Origin: Fodinibacter sp963695175
Lineage (GTDB): Bacteria; Actinomycetota; Actinomycetes; Actinomycetales; Dermatophilaceae
DNA length: 64,000 bases
Direction of reading: 5' to 3'
Assembly (NCBI GenBank): GCA_963695175.1
Contig: CAVOGG010000003.1
Coordinates: 310,001 to 374,000 of the forward strand
In this document: piece after piece, positions 24,955-34,113 of the stretch
Numbering within the stretch: position 1 is the first letter of the stretch
Layout of the letters: each line of letters begins with the position of its first letter
The notes under the pieces: generated by a model
The model's input: only the letters and a program-made list of their open reading frames with translations
Databases searched by the model: none
Told to the model about the DNA's origin: nothing
Position numbers and translations under genes: made by a program

Positions 24955-25572
24955 ATGAAGCTGTACAGCGACATCCCCCACCGCCGCGGCGTGCAGATGG
25001 CGGCCGACCTCGGGATCGTGCTGTGGGTGGTGCTCTGGGTGCGCATCGCGCAGCGGGTGCACGACGCGACGATGGCGCTGGCCGTGCCCGGGCGGAACCT
25101 CGCCGGCGCCGGGAGCAGCTTTCGCGACACCATGTCGAGCGCCGGGGACAACGTCGACGACCTGCCCCTGCTCGACGACCGGGTGGCGACGCCGTTCCGC
25201 TCGGCGGCCGGGGTCGGTACCGAGATCGAGAAGGCCGGCACCGACCTCGTCACGGCCGTCGAGCGGGTCTCGCTGCTGTTGGCGGTGACGACCGCGCTGG
25301 TTCCGATCCTCATCGTCGGTGCGATCTGGTTCGTGCTGCGCTGGCGCTTCGTGCGCCGGGCCGGTGCCGCGCAGCGGTTCATCGACGCCGCCCCCGACCT
25401 CGACCTGTTCGCGCTGCGCGCGATGGCGAACCAGCCGATGCCGCGGCTGGCGAAGATCTCCGACGACCCTGCCGGAGCCTGGCGGCGCGGTGACCTCGAC
25501 GTCATCCACGCCCTGGCCCTGCTCGAGCTCAAGGACAGTGGCCTGCGCCCACCCCCGCCCGCCACGGCCTGA
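24955..25572 (+). CDS. Two-helix membrane protein of unknown function
   Basis: A 205-residue protein with two hydrophobic segments (about 17-36 and 100-125) flanking an extracytoplasmic region of about 65 residues, then a cytoplasmic C terminus. CAGGAGC (24943-24949) precedes the ATG at a good distance, which selects this start over an earlier in-frame ATG at 24892. The family was not recognised, and no catalytic motif is visible. It is divergent from ald and convergent with hisS. Confidence 0.7.
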   Translation: MKLYSDIPHRRGVQMAADLGIVLWVVLWVRIAQRVHDATMALAVPGRNLAGAGSSFRDTMSSAGDNVDDLPLLDDRVATPFRSAAGVGTEIEKAGTDLVTAVERVSLLLAVTTALVPILIVGAIWFVLRWRFVRRAGAAQRFIDAAPDLDLFALRAMANQPMPRLAKISDDPAGAWRRGDLDVIHALALLELKDSGLRPPPPATA

Positions 25573-25738
25573 AGCGAACCGCTGAACAGGCAGTCGGCCC
25601 TCCCGCGGCGCGCTGAGCACGAGCAGTGAGCGTCACGAGCCCCACTGCCTGTCGGCAGGAACGCATGAGCGCGGACGCCGGGCGACGGCCGCACAGGGCA
25701 TCCCACCGCGCAGCGGTCAGGAACAGCGAGACGGAGCC

Positions 25739-27079
25739 CTACGGCGTGACGACTGCCGGCCGCAGGTCCTGCGCGGGGCACTGCCACGTCTGCGCGTCGG
25801 CGTCGACCTGCTCACCCGAGCGGATGTCCTTGACCTGGTCGACGCCCTCACCGGCGCCCGGGAACCACACGAACGGGATGCCGCGCCGGTCCGCGTACCG
25901 GATCTGCTTGCCGAACTTCGCGGCGCTGGGCGCCACCTCGCACGGGATGCCGCGGGCCCGCAGCGCCGCGGCCACCCGCCGGGAGTCGTCGCGGGTCTCC
26001 TCGTCGACGACGGCCACGAGCACCGCAGCCGGGGTGGAGCGGCTCGCGGTGAGCCCGCGCTTGGTCACGAGCAGGTGCACGAGCCGGGACAGCCCGATCG
26101 AGATACCGACCCCGGGGTAGGTCGTGCGCCCGTCGCTGGCCAGCGAGTCGTAGCGCCCGCCCGAGCAGACCGAGCCCCACGACTCGGACCCGACGAGCTG
26201 GGTCTCGTAGACCGTGCCGGTGTAGTAGTCGAGCCCGCGGGCGATCTGCAGGTCGGCCACGAGCACACCGGGCGCCTGCTCCATGCCGACCGCGATGACG
26301 GCGGCGAGGGCGTCGAGGCCCTCGTCGAGGGTCGGGTGCTGCACGCCGAGGGCGCGCACGGCATCCACGAAGGAGAGGTCGCTGCTGTTGATCGAGGCCA
26401 GCGCGAGGACCTGGCGCGCCTGCTCCTGGGTGGCGCCGGACTCCAGGAGCATCGCGGTGACCTTGTCGGCGCCGAAGCGCGCCAGCCGGTCGACGATGCG
26501 CAGCGTGCCGACGACGTCGCTCAGCCCGATGCCGAGGTAGAAGCCCTCGGGGACCTTGCGGTTGTTGACCTGGATGCGGAACTCCCCCACCGGCAGGCGG
26601 CGGAACGCCTCGGCGATGACGAGCGGCATCTCGGCCTCGAAGTGCGGGGCGAGCTCGCCGACGTCGACGACGTCGATGTCGGCCTGGGTGAACTCGCGGA
26701 AGCGACCCTCCTGCGGCCGCTCCCCGCGCCAGACCTTCTGGATCTGGTAGCGGCGGAACGGGAAGGCGAGCCGGCCCGCGTTCTCGAGCACGTAGCGCGC
26801 GAAGGGCACGGTGAGGTCGAAGTGGAGGCCGAGCGCGGCATCCCTGCCGCTGTCGTCGCCCGCGAGCCGGCTGATGCCGTAGATCTCCTTGTCGGCGTCG
26901 CCGCCCTTGCCGAGCAGCCGGTCGACCGGCTCGACGGCCCGGGTCTCGAGCGGCGAGAAGCCGTGCAGCTCGAAGACCTCGCGGATGACGTCGAGGAAGT
27001 GCAGCTCGAGGAGCCGCTCGGCGGGCAGGAGCTCGGGGAACCCCGAGATCGGGGTCACCTTGGTGGCGGGGGCGTTCAC
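25739..27079 (-). CDS. hisS: Histidine-tRNA ligase
   Basis: A 446-residue class II aminoacyl-tRNA synthetase. Motif 2 (IQKVWRGERPQEGRFREFTQAD) and motif 3 (GVGISIGLSRL) are present. The histidine-specific loop ARGLDYYTGTVYE marks the specificity. A C-terminal anticodon-binding domain covers about 340-430. The GTG start overlaps the stop of the MBL hydrolase gene (GTGA), giving the conserved MBL-hisS pair. Confidence 0.95.
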   Translation of the reverse strand: MNAPATKVTPISGFPELLPAERLLELHFLDVIREVFELHGFSPLETRAVEPVDRLLGKGGDADKEIYGISRLAGDDSGRDAALGLHFDLTVPFARYVLENAGRLAFPFRRYQIQKVWRGERPQEGRFREFTQADIDVVDVGELAPHFEAEMPLVIAEAFRRLPVGEFRIQVNNRKVPEGFYLGIGLSDVVGTLRIVDRLARFGADKVTAMLLESGATQEQARQVLALASINSSDLSFVDAVRALGVQHPTLDEGLDALAAVIAVGMEQAPGVLVADLQIARGLDYYTGTVYETQLVGSESWGSVCSGGRYDSLASDGRTTYPGVGISIGLSRLVHLLVTKRGLTASRSTPAAVLVAVVDEETRDDSRRVAAALRARGIPCEVAPSAAKFGKQIRYADRRGIPFVWFPGAGEGVDQVKDIRSGEQVDADAQTWQCPAQDLRPAVVTP

Positions 27080-27777
27080 GCGGTCAATCCTCGCAGGTAC
27101 GGGTTGGTGGCCCGCTCCCGGCGCATCGTCGTGGCCGCTCCGTGCCCGGCGAGCACGAGGGTGGAGTCGGGCAGCGGCAGCACGACGTCACGCAGCGAGC
27201 GCTGCATCGCGTCGTGGTCGCCGCCGGGCAGGTCGGTGCGACCGATCGAGCCGGCGAACAGCACGTCGCCGCTCACCATGGTGCGGTCCAGCCCCTCCTC
27301 GGCGGGCAGTCCGTCAGGCACCGCGTCGAGCCCGAACATCACCGAGCCCTCGGTGTGACCGGGCGCGTGCAGCACCTCGACGTCGAGCCCGGCCAGGGAC
27401 AGCACCTGGCGGTCGACGACCTCGACGACGCGCTCGGGCTCGCGCCACGTGGCCCGCTGGCCGAACTGCTGCTCGAGCATCTCGAGCAGTCCGGGCATGA
27501 CGTTGCCCAGCGGGTCGTCCAGGCGGTAGCGGTCGTCGGTGTGGATGTATGCCGCGGTGTCGCCGCCGCACACCGGGGTCACCGAGTAGACGTGGTCGAT
27601 GTGGCCGTGGGTGAGCAGCACCGCGGCGGGCCTGAGCCGGTGCTCGGCGAGCACGTCGCGCAGGGTCTGCTCGACCCCGATGCCCGGGTCGACGACGACG
27701 CACTCCTCCCCCGGACCGGGCGCGAGGACGTAGCAGTTGGTACCGAAGGCGGCAGCGGGAAACGCGACGGCGAGCAC
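27076..27777 (-). CDS. MBL-fold hydrolase (glyoxalase II-like)
   Basis: A 233-residue metallo-beta-lactamase-fold hydrolase. The metal-binding motif is LLTHGHIDHVYS, with further ligands in HAPGHTEGSV, VSGDVLF and LAGHG. The layout is that of glyoxalase II-like thioester hydrolases. The GTG at 27777 is supported by a TACGCT -10 element (27784-27789, minus strand) 6 nt upstream, implying a leaderless mRNA. It is coupled to hisS and divergent from the cyclophilin gene. Confidence 0.87.
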   Translation of the reverse strand: MLAVAFPAAAFGTNCYVLAPGPGEECVVVDPGIGVEQTLRDVLAEHRLRPAAVLLTHGHIDHVYSVTPVCGGDTAAYIHTDDRYRLDDPLGNVMPGLLEMLEQQFGQRATWREPERVVEVVDRQVLSLAGLDVEVLHAPGHTEGSVMFGLDAVPDGLPAEEGLDRTMVSGDVLFAGSIGRTDLPGGDHDAMQRSLRDVVLPLPDSTLVLAGHGAATTMRRERATNPYLRGLTA

Positions 27778-27783
27778 GGGGGG

Positions 27784-27789
27784 AGCGTA
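27784..27789 (-). promoter_or_regulatory. -10 element of a leaderless promoter
   Basis: TACGCT on the minus strand is followed by six C residues and then the GTG at 27777, so the predicted +1 is the first base of the start codon of the MBL-hisS operon. Confidence 0.5.
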
Positions 27790-27846
27790 GCCTTCCGGCG
27801 CCTGCCTAGACTGGGCCGCCGTTGTCGCTGTGATGGAGGAACGAGA

Positions 27847-28638
27847 GTGACCAAGGAGCAGGAACGCGCCCGGGCACGCCGGCGCTACGAGCGCCAGCAG
27901 GCGGGCCTCGTCCAGCGCGAGTCCGACCACGCGCGCCGGATGCGGGTCGCGGCGATCGTCACCACCGTCGTCGTGGTGCTCGCCGTGGCCGGGGTGCTGG
28001 GCGCCATCTTCCGGAACAGCCCTGAGCCGGAGGCCCCGACGACCACCGCGGCAGGCTGCGAGCAACCCCCCGCTGCCCTGGGCACGGCCGCCCAGCTGAC
28101 CCTGCCCGACAAGTCGACCGCCGCGGGCAAGACCTACGTCGCGACCATCACGACGAACTGCGGCGACATCGAGCTCACCCTGGACGGCGAGAACGCCCCC
28201 CAGGCGGTGGCGTCGTTCGTCGAGCTGGCCAAGCAGAGCTACTACCTGAACTCGCCGTGCCACCGGCTGGTGACCGACGACGCGCTCAAGGTGCTCCAGT
28301 GCGGTGACCCCACGGGCACCGGCCAGGGCAACCCCGGCTACGGCTTCGGCGTCGAGAACGCACCCAAGGACGGGAAGTACCCGCGGGCCACCGTGGCGAT
28401 GGCCCGCACGAGCGACCCGAAGAAGGGCAACGGCGGCCAGTTCTTCCTCGTCTACGGCGACTCCACGCTGCCGGACCCTGATGGCTACTCCATCTTCGGC
28501 ACGGTCACCTCCGGGTTGGATATTGTCGACAAGATCGCTGCCGCCGGGGTCGCCCCCGGCGGGGCCAGCGCGACCGACGGGTTCCCCGCCGCACCGATCA
28601 GCATCCTTCGGGTTGCTGTCACCGAGAAGAAGGCCTGA
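27847..28638 (+). CDS. Membrane-anchored cyclophilin-type peptidyl-prolyl isomerase
   Basis: A 263-residue protein. A basic cytoplasmic start (about 1-30) precedes one membrane helix (about 33-55), a Pro/Thr linker and an extracytoplasmic cyclophilin domain (about 95-260). The domain carries APQAVASFVELAKQSYY, CHRLV, GNGGQFFLVYGD and YSIFGTV. Some active-site residues differ from the human cyclophilin consensus, as is usual in this actinobacterial branch. GGAGGA (27835-27840) lies 6 nt before the GTG. It probably helps fold exported proteins. Confidence 0.88.
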   Translation: MTKEQERARARRRYERQQAGLVQRESDHARRMRVAAIVTTVVVVLAVAGVLGAIFRNSPEPEAPTTTAAGCEQPPAALGTAAQLTLPDKSTAAGKTYVATITTNCGDIELTLDGENAPQAVASFVELAKQSYYLNSPCHRLVTDDALKVLQCGDPTGTGQGNPGYGFGVENAPKDGKYPRATVAMARTSDPKKGNGGQFFLVYGDSTLPDPDGYSIFGTVTSGLDIVDKIAAAGVAPGGASATDGFPAAPISILRVAVTEKKA

Positions 28639-28640
28639 CC

Positions 28641-29996
28641 GTGTCCGACGACAAGCCCACCCCCCGCCCGACGATCCCCTCGCCGGCCGCTCTCGCCCGG
28701 CTGCACCCGCACCCGGTCGCCGCGCCGCCGGCGGTGGCCCACTCGGAGTCGGCGCGGTTCGGCCGGGTCGACGACGAGGGCCACGTCTTCGTCACCGTCG
28801 GTGACGAGGAGCGCGAGGTCGGCTCCTACCCGGGCGCCTCGCCCGACGAGGCCCTGCAGTACTTCGCCCGCAAGTACGACGAGCTCGCCGCGTCCGCCGA
28901 CCTGCTCGAGGCGCGGCTGGCCAACCCCGACGTCTCCGCCAAGGAGGTCGCCGACGGCCTGTCCACGCTCAAGGAGCACGTCGAGACCACCGGGGTGGTC
29001 GGCGACGTCCCGGCACTGCAGGCCACCGTCGAGCGGGTCGAGGCCGGCCTGGAGGCCAAGCGGGCCCTCGAGGCCGAGCACCGGGCCGCCGCCCGGGCCG
29101 AGGCCACCGTGGCGCGCGAGGCCATCGTCGCCGAGGCCGAGCAGATCGCGAGCCAGCCGGCCGCCTCCACGCAGTGGAAGACGAGCGGCGAGCGGATGCG
29201 CACCCTGCTCGACCAGTGGAAGCAGCACCAGCGCTCCGGCGCCAAGCTCGACAAGGCCACCGAGTCGGCCCTGTGGCAGCGCTTCAGCCACGCCCGCAAC
29301 TCCTTCGACAAGGCCCGCCGGGCCTGGTTCGCCGACCTCGAGACCAGCCGCGCCGAGGCCCGCGCCACGAAGGAGGAGCTCGTCGCCGAGGCCGAGCGGC
29401 TCGCGACCAGCACCGACTGGACCCCCACCGCCCGCGCGTTCAAGCAGCTGATGGACCGGTGGCGTGCCGCCGGTCGGGCCTCGCGCGCCGAGGACGATGC
29501 CCTGTGGGAGCGGTTCCGCACCGCCCAGGACGCCTTCTTCGCGGCCAAGGACGAGATCTCGGCCGCCGAGGAGGAGGAGTTCCGGGCCAACCTGGCCGTC
29601 AAGGAGGAGCTGCTCACCGAGGCCGACGCCCTGCTGCCGATCACCGACGTCGAGGCCGCGAAGTCGGCCCTGCGCGGCATCCAGGACCGGTGGGAGAAGG
29701 CCGGGAAGGTGCCGCGGGCCGACCTCGAGCGCGTCGAGAAGCGGATGCGGCGGGTCGAGACCGCCGTCCGCGAGGCCGACGAGCAGCGCTGGACCCGCAC
29801 CAACCCCGAGGTCGCGGCCCGGGCCCGCTCGCTCGTCGACCAGCTCGAGGCCTCTGTCGCCTCGATCGAGGCCGACCTCGCCAAGGCCGAGGCCAAGGGC
29901 GACGCCAAGGCGGCCGAGGCCGCCCGCGGGCGGCTGGCGGCCCAGCAGGAGTGGCTGGCCCAGGCGCGCGCCGGGCTCGACGAGTTCGGCGGCTGA
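28641..29996 (+). CDS. DUF349 repeat protein
   Basis: A 451-residue, highly charged, alpha-helical protein with at least three DUF349 repeats from about residue 170. Each repeat has a Trp-centred pattern such as MRTLLDQWKQH, then LWQRFSHARNSFF-like stretches. A conserved N-terminal segment contains GRVDDEGHVFVTVGDEEREVGS. DUF349 proteins are of uncertain function. It starts 2 nt after the cyclophilin gene and ends 3 nt from the convergent rel gene. Confidence 0.83.
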   Translation: MSDDKPTPRPTIPSPAALARLHPHPVAAPPAVAHSESARFGRVDDEGHVFVTVGDEEREVGSYPGASPDEALQYFARKYDELAASADLLEARLANPDVSAKEVADGLSTLKEHVETTGVVGDVPALQATVERVEAGLEAKRALEAEHRAAARAEATVAREAIVAEAEQIASQPAASTQWKTSGERMRTLLDQWKQHQRSGAKLDKATESALWQRFSHARNSFDKARRAWFADLETSRAEARATKEELVAEAERLATSTDWTPTARAFKQLMDRWRAAGRASRAEDDALWERFRTAQDAFFAAKDEISAAEEEEFRANLAVKEELLTEADALLPITDVEAAKSALRGIQDRWEKAGKVPRADLERVEKRMRRVETAVREADEQRWTRTNPEVAARARSLVDQLEASVASIEADLAKAEAKGDAKAAEAARGRLAAQQEWLAQARAGLDEFGG

Positions 29997-29999
29997 CCC

Positions 30000-32363
30000 T
30001 CAGGCGTCGGTGCGCCGGCCCCCGGTGACCCGGTGGGCGTCGAAGACGCCGTCGACCTTCTGCACCGCCCGCACGACGTGGCCGAGGTGGGCCGGGTCGC
30101 CCATCTCGAAGGTGAAGTGCAGCTTGGCGACCCGGTCGCGCGAGGTCGTGACCGCCGCCGAGAGGATGTTGACGCCGTTGTCGGAGATCACCCGGGTGAC
30201 GTCGGAGAGCAGCCGCGACCGGTCGAGGGCCTCGACCTGGAGCTGGACCAGGAAGACGCTCCCCGAGGTCGGCGCCCACTCGACCTCGATGATCTTCTCC
30301 GGTTGGGAGAGAAGGGAATCGGCGTTGGTGCAGTCACGACGGTGCACCGACACCCCGTTGCCGCGGGTGACGAAGCCGAGGATGTCGTCGCCGGGCACCG
30401 GGGTGCAGCAGCGGGCCAGCTTGACCCAGACCTCGGACATGTCCTTCACGACGACACCCGGGTCGCCGTGGCGGCGGTGGTTGGGCCGCGCGGTGACCGG
30501 GGTCGCGGCCTCGGCGATGTCCTCGCTCGCGCCGTCCTCGCCGCCGACCGAGGCGACCAGGCGGGACACGACGTGCTGGGCCGAGACGTTGCCCTCGCCG
30601 ATGGCGGCGTAGAGGCCCTCGATGCCGGCGAAGCGCAGCTCCTCGGCGACGCCGGTCAGGGACTCGACGGAGGTGAGCCGCTGCAGCGGCAGGCCCTGCT
30701 TGCGCATGGCCTTCGCGAGGGAGTCCTTGCCCTCGTCGATCATCTCCTCGCGGCGTTCCTTGGTGAACCAGTGCTTGATCTTGTTGCGGGCCCGCGCGGA
30801 GCGCACGAAGCTCAGCCAGTCGCGCGACGGGCCGGCGGAGTCGGCCTTGGAGGTGAGCACCTCGACGACGTCGCCGTTGTCGAGCCGGCTCTCGAGCGGC
30901 ACGAGGCGGCCGTTCACCCGGGCCCCGATGCAGTGGTGACCGACCTCGGTGTGCACGGCGTAGGCGAAGTCGACCGGGGTGGAGCCGGCCGGCAGCCCGA
31001 CGAGCTGGCCCTTCGGGGTGAAGACGTAGACCTCGCTGGCGTTGATCTCGAAGCGCAGCGACTCCAGGAACTCGCCGGGGTCGGAGGTCTCCTTCTGCCA
31101 GTCGAGCAGCTGGCGCAGCCACGCCATGTCGTTGACGGCATCCGCCTGGCCGTCGCGCACCTGCACGCCGCCCTGGTTGCCCGTGCCCTTGGCGCCGGGG
31201 TCCTCCTTGTACTTCCAGTGCGCGGCGACGCCGTACTCGGCCCGGCGGTGCATCGTGTGGGTGCGGATCTGGATCTCGACCGGCTTGCCACCGGGGCCGA
31301 TGACCGTCGTGTGCAACGACTGGTACATGTTGAACTTCGGCATCGCGATGTAGTCCTTGAACCGCCCCGGCACCGGGTTCCACCGCGCGTGCAGCGCGCC
31401 CAGTGCCGCGTAGCAGTCGCGCACCGTCTCGACGAGCACCCGCACCGCGACGAGGTCGTAGATCTGCTCGAAGTCGCGGCCCCCCACGATCATCTTCTGG
31501 TAGACGGAGTAGTAGTGCTTCGGGCGACCGGTGACGGTGGCCTTGATCTTGGCCGCGCGCAGGTCGGCGCTGACCTCCTCGCGCACGCCGGCGAGGTACT
31601 CCTCACGGGCCGGGGCGCGCTCGACGACCAGCCGCACGATCTCGTCGTACACCTTGGGGTACAGGGCCTGGAACGACAGGTCCTCGAGCTCCCACTTGAT
31701 GGTGTTCATGCCCAGCCGGTGCGCCAGGGGCGCGTAGATCTCGAGGGTCTCCTTGGCCTTGCGCTGCGCGCTCTCCTGCGAGACGTAGCGCCAGGTGCGC
31801 GCGTTGTGCAGCCGGTCGGCGAGCTTGATGACGAGCACCCGGATGTCGCGCGCCATCGCGACGACCATCTTGCGCACCGTCTCGGCCTGGGCCGCCTGGC
31901 CGTAGGTGACCTTGTCGAGCTTGGTGACGCCGTCGACGAGCATGGCGATCTCGTCACCGAAGTCGCGGCGCAGCGCCTCGAGGCTGTAGGAGGTGTCCTC
32001 GACGGTGTCGTGGAGCAGCGCGGCGGCCAGCGTCGTCGGGGTCATGCCCAGCTCGGCGAGGATCGTGGTCACCGCGAGGGGGTGGGTGATGTAGTCGTCG
32101 CCCGAGCGCCGCTTCTGGCCCTCGTGGGCGCGCTCGGCGACCGCGTAGGCGCGCTCGATCAGGGCGAGGTCGGCCTTGGGGTGGGTGGTGCGCACGACCT
32201 GCAGCAACGGCTCGAGCACCGGGTTCTCGGGCACCTTGTTGCGCCCGACCAGGGCGAGGGCGGCACGGGCCCTGGCGCGCGAGGACAGCCCCGGGGGCGG
32301 GGTGGTCCCCGCCGCGGCCGTCGTGGTGTCCTCCGCCATGCCCGGAGTGTAGTCGCCGCTCAT
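30000..32363 (-). CDS. rel: Bifunctional (p)ppGpp synthetase/hydrolase Rel
   Basis: A 787-residue stringent-response enzyme. The domains run in order: HD hydrolase (AALLHDTVEDTSYS), synthetase (FEQIYDLVAVRVLVETVRD, RFKDYIAMPK, MYQSLHT), TGS (ASEVYVFTPKGQLVGLPAG), a helical/CC region with the RCCTPVPGD motif, and ACT (VEALDRSRLLSDVTRVISD). The hydrolase residues are intact, so both activities are expected. The ATG at 32363 overlaps the apt stop (ATGA); an internal ATG at 32339 is the alternative and would give 779 residues. Confidence 0.96.
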   Translation of the reverse strand: MSGDYTPGMAEDTTTAAAGTTPPPGLSSRARARAALALVGRNKVPENPVLEPLLQVVRTTHPKADLALIERAYAVAERAHEGQKRRSGDDYITHPLAVTTILAELGMTPTTLAAALLHDTVEDTSYSLEALRRDFGDEIAMLVDGVTKLDKVTYGQAAQAETVRKMVVAMARDIRVLVIKLADRLHNARTWRYVSQESAQRKAKETLEIYAPLAHRLGMNTIKWELEDLSFQALYPKVYDEIVRLVVERAPAREEYLAGVREEVSADLRAAKIKATVTGRPKHYYSVYQKMIVGGRDFEQIYDLVAVRVLVETVRDCYAALGALHARWNPVPGRFKDYIAMPKFNMYQSLHTTVIGPGGKPVEIQIRTHTMHRRAEYGVAAHWKYKEDPGAKGTGNQGGVQVRDGQADAVNDMAWLRQLLDWQKETSDPGEFLESLRFEINASEVYVFTPKGQLVGLPAGSTPVDFAYAVHTEVGHHCIGARVNGRLVPLESRLDNGDVVEVLTSKADSAGPSRDWLSFVRSARARNKIKHWFTKERREEMIDEGKDSLAKAMRKQGLPLQRLTSVESLTGVAEELRFAGIEGLYAAIGEGNVSAQHVVSRLVASVGGEDGASEDIAEAATPVTARPNHRRHGDPGVVVKDMSEVWVKLARCCTPVPGDDILGFVTRGNGVSVHRRDCTNADSLLSQPEKIIEVEWAPTSGSVFLVQLQVEALDRSRLLSDVTRVISDNGVNILSAAVTTSRDRVAKLHFTFEMGDPAHLGHVVRAVQKVDGVFDAHRVTGGRRTDA

Positions 32364-32923
32364 GGGACGACGAGGAGCGCTCCCACCGGCCGGGACCCCA
32401 TCCGAGACCGACCGTCGAGGAAGGCCAGCTCGACGATGCACTCGAACGCGACGACGTCGGCGCCGGTGCGCTCCAGCAGGTCCCACGCCGCGGCGGCCGT
32501 GCCGCCGGTGGCCAGCAGGTCGTCGACGAGCAGCACCCGCTCGCCCCCGACGAAGGCGTCGGCGTGCACCTCGATCTCGGCCGAGCCGTACTCGAGGTCG
32601 TACGAGATCGACACCGTCTCGCCCGGCAGCTTGCCGGCCTTGCGCACCGGCACGAAGCCGACACCCAGGGCGTGGGCCAGGGCCGCCCCGACGACGAAGC
32701 CGCGCGCCTCGATGCCGGCGACGAGGTCGACGGCACCGTCGTGGCGCAGGCGCAGCGCCTCGATCACCGTCGCGAACGCCCGCGGGTCGGCGAGCAGCGG
32801 CGTGATGTCCTTGAAGACGACCCCGGGCTGCGGGAAGTCGGGCACGTCACGCAGCCCGGCGGCGACCACTGTGGCCACCGCCGCGGCATCCGTGCCGTCG
32901 ACGGCGCCGACAGGGGTGGTCAT
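32360..32923 (-). CDS. apt: Adenine phosphoribosyltransferase
   Basis: A 187-residue purine-salvage enzyme that makes AMP from adenine and PRPP. The PRPP-binding motif is VLLVDDLLATGGTA, and FPQPGVVFKDITPLLADP is the family N terminus. The N-terminal 20 residues are extended, as in other Actinobacteria. It lies between secF (5 nt) and rel (4-nt overlap), the order seen across the phylum. Confidence 0.96.
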   Translation of the reverse strand: MTTPVGAVDGTDAAAVATVVAAGLRDVPDFPQPGVVFKDITPLLADPRAFATVIEALRLRHDGAVDLVAGIEARGFVVGAALAHALGVGFVPVRKAGKLPGETVSISYDLEYGSAEIEVHADAFVGGERVLLVDDLLATGGTAAAAWDLLERTGADVVAFECIVELAFLDGRSRMGSRPVGALLVVP

Positions 32924-32928
32924 CCGGG

Positions 32929-34113
32929 TCAGCGCTTGGACTTCGGCGTGCGCCGCGGCTGGTTGCGCGGGCCCGCCTGGGTCGGCTGGGCGTACTTGTG
33001 CACGGCCCGGCCGGTCAGCGTCGCACCCTCGCCCTCGGCGGCCACGGGGGCGCCGCTGCCGACGCTCACCGGCTCGCCCGGCAGCTCACCTGCGGCCTCC
33101 GCCGCCTCGGCCACCGCGACGTCCTTGGCCTTGCGGGCCTGGTAGCGGGCGGCCTTCTTGTCGAGCTCGACGACCGACGCGTCACGTCGCCGCAGGCTGA
33201 CCAGCAGCGGGGTGGCGATGAAGATCGAGGAGTAGGCGCCGATCAGGATGCCGACGAAGAGCACCAGCGACAGGTCGAGGAGCACGCCCGGGCCGAGGAA
33301 GACCGCACCCACCGCGAGCACCGCGGTGATCGGCAGCAGGCCGATGACGGTGGTGTTGATCGAGCGGACCATGGTCTGGTTGACGGCCAGGTTGGCGGCC
33401 TGCGCAAAGGTGAGGCGACCGTTGGCGAACGCCTCGTTGGTGTTCTCGCGGACCTTGTCGAAGACGACGACCGTGTCGTAGAGGCTGTAGCCGAGCACGG
33501 TGAGGAAGCCGATCATCGTCGCCGGCGAGACCTCGAACCCGCTCCACGCGTAGATGCCGACGGTGATGACGAGGTCGTGGGCCAGGGCGATGAGGCCCGC
33601 CGCGGCCATCTTCCAGTTTCGGAAGTAGACCGTCATCAGCAAGGCGACAGCGAGCAGGAAGATGACCAGGGCGCGCAGCGCCTGCTTGCTCACCGAGGCG
33701 CCCCACGACGGGCCGATGAAGGTGCCGCTGACCTCGGACTCGGCCACGCCGAACGCCTTGGCCAGGTCGGTGCGCACCTTCTGGCTGTCGGTGTCGGAGA
33801 GCCGCTCGGTCTGCACGCGCACGGTGTTGTTGCCGACGAGGGTGACGCCGACGCCGCGCTCGTCCTCACTGGCGCCGACGGCGCCGCGGGCGATCTGCTC
33901 GTAGTCACCCGGCGTCGCGGTCGTCGCGACGCGGAACTCGGAGCCGCCACGGAACTCCAGGCCCAGGTTGAGCCCCTGGGTCACCAGGCCGAGCACGGCG
34001 ATGACGAGCATGACCAGCGAGACGAGGTAGAAGCGGCGGCGGTGCGGGACGACCGGTACCGAGCGCTTGCCGGTGTACAGGTCGTTGCCCATGGTGGCGA
34101 AGCTGAAGCTCAT
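32929..34113 (-). CDS. secF: Protein translocase subunit SecF
   Basis: A 394-residue inner-membrane protein. Six membrane helices surround a first periplasmic domain that starts at GLEFRGGSEFRV. VLGYSLYDTVVVFDKVREN is the conserved SecF TM4 region. The C-terminal 90 residues are a basic/Ala-rich cytoplasmic tail ending PRRTPKSKR. With SecD it uses the proton gradient to pull exported proteins. The start overlaps the secD stop by 4 nt. Confidence 0.96.
   Translation of the reverse strand: MSFSFATMGNDLYTGKRSVPVVPHRRRFYLVSLVMLVIAVLGLVTQGLNLGLEFRGGSEFRVATTATPGDYEQIARGAVGASEDERGVGVTLVGNNTVRVQTERLSDTDSQKVRTDLAKAFGVAESEVSGTFIGPSWGASVSKQALRALVIFLLAVALLMTVYFRNWKMAAAGLIALAHDLVITVGIYAWSGFEVSPATMIGFLTVLGYSLYDTVVVFDKVRENTNEAFANGRLTFAQAANLAVNQTMVRSINTTVIGLLPITAVLAVGAVFLGPGVLLDLSLVLFVGILIGAYSSIFIATPLLVSLRRRDASVVELDKKAARYQARKAKDVAVAEAAEAAGELPGEPVSVGSGAPVAAEGEGATLTGRAVHKYAQPTQAGPRNQPRRTPKSKR

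Noticed and set aside
25586..25652. Inverted repeat ACAGGCAGT/ACTGCCTGT between the two-helix membrane protein gene and hisS
   Set aside because: The 49-nt loop makes a hairpin terminator unconvincing; it could be chance in a short gap.
30033..33200. A 1055-codon open frame on the plus strand opposite rel, apt and secF
   Set aside because: It is an antisense shadow: composition is repetitive Gly/Asp/Val/Leu/Arg, there is no recognisable domain, and three clear genes lie on the other strand.
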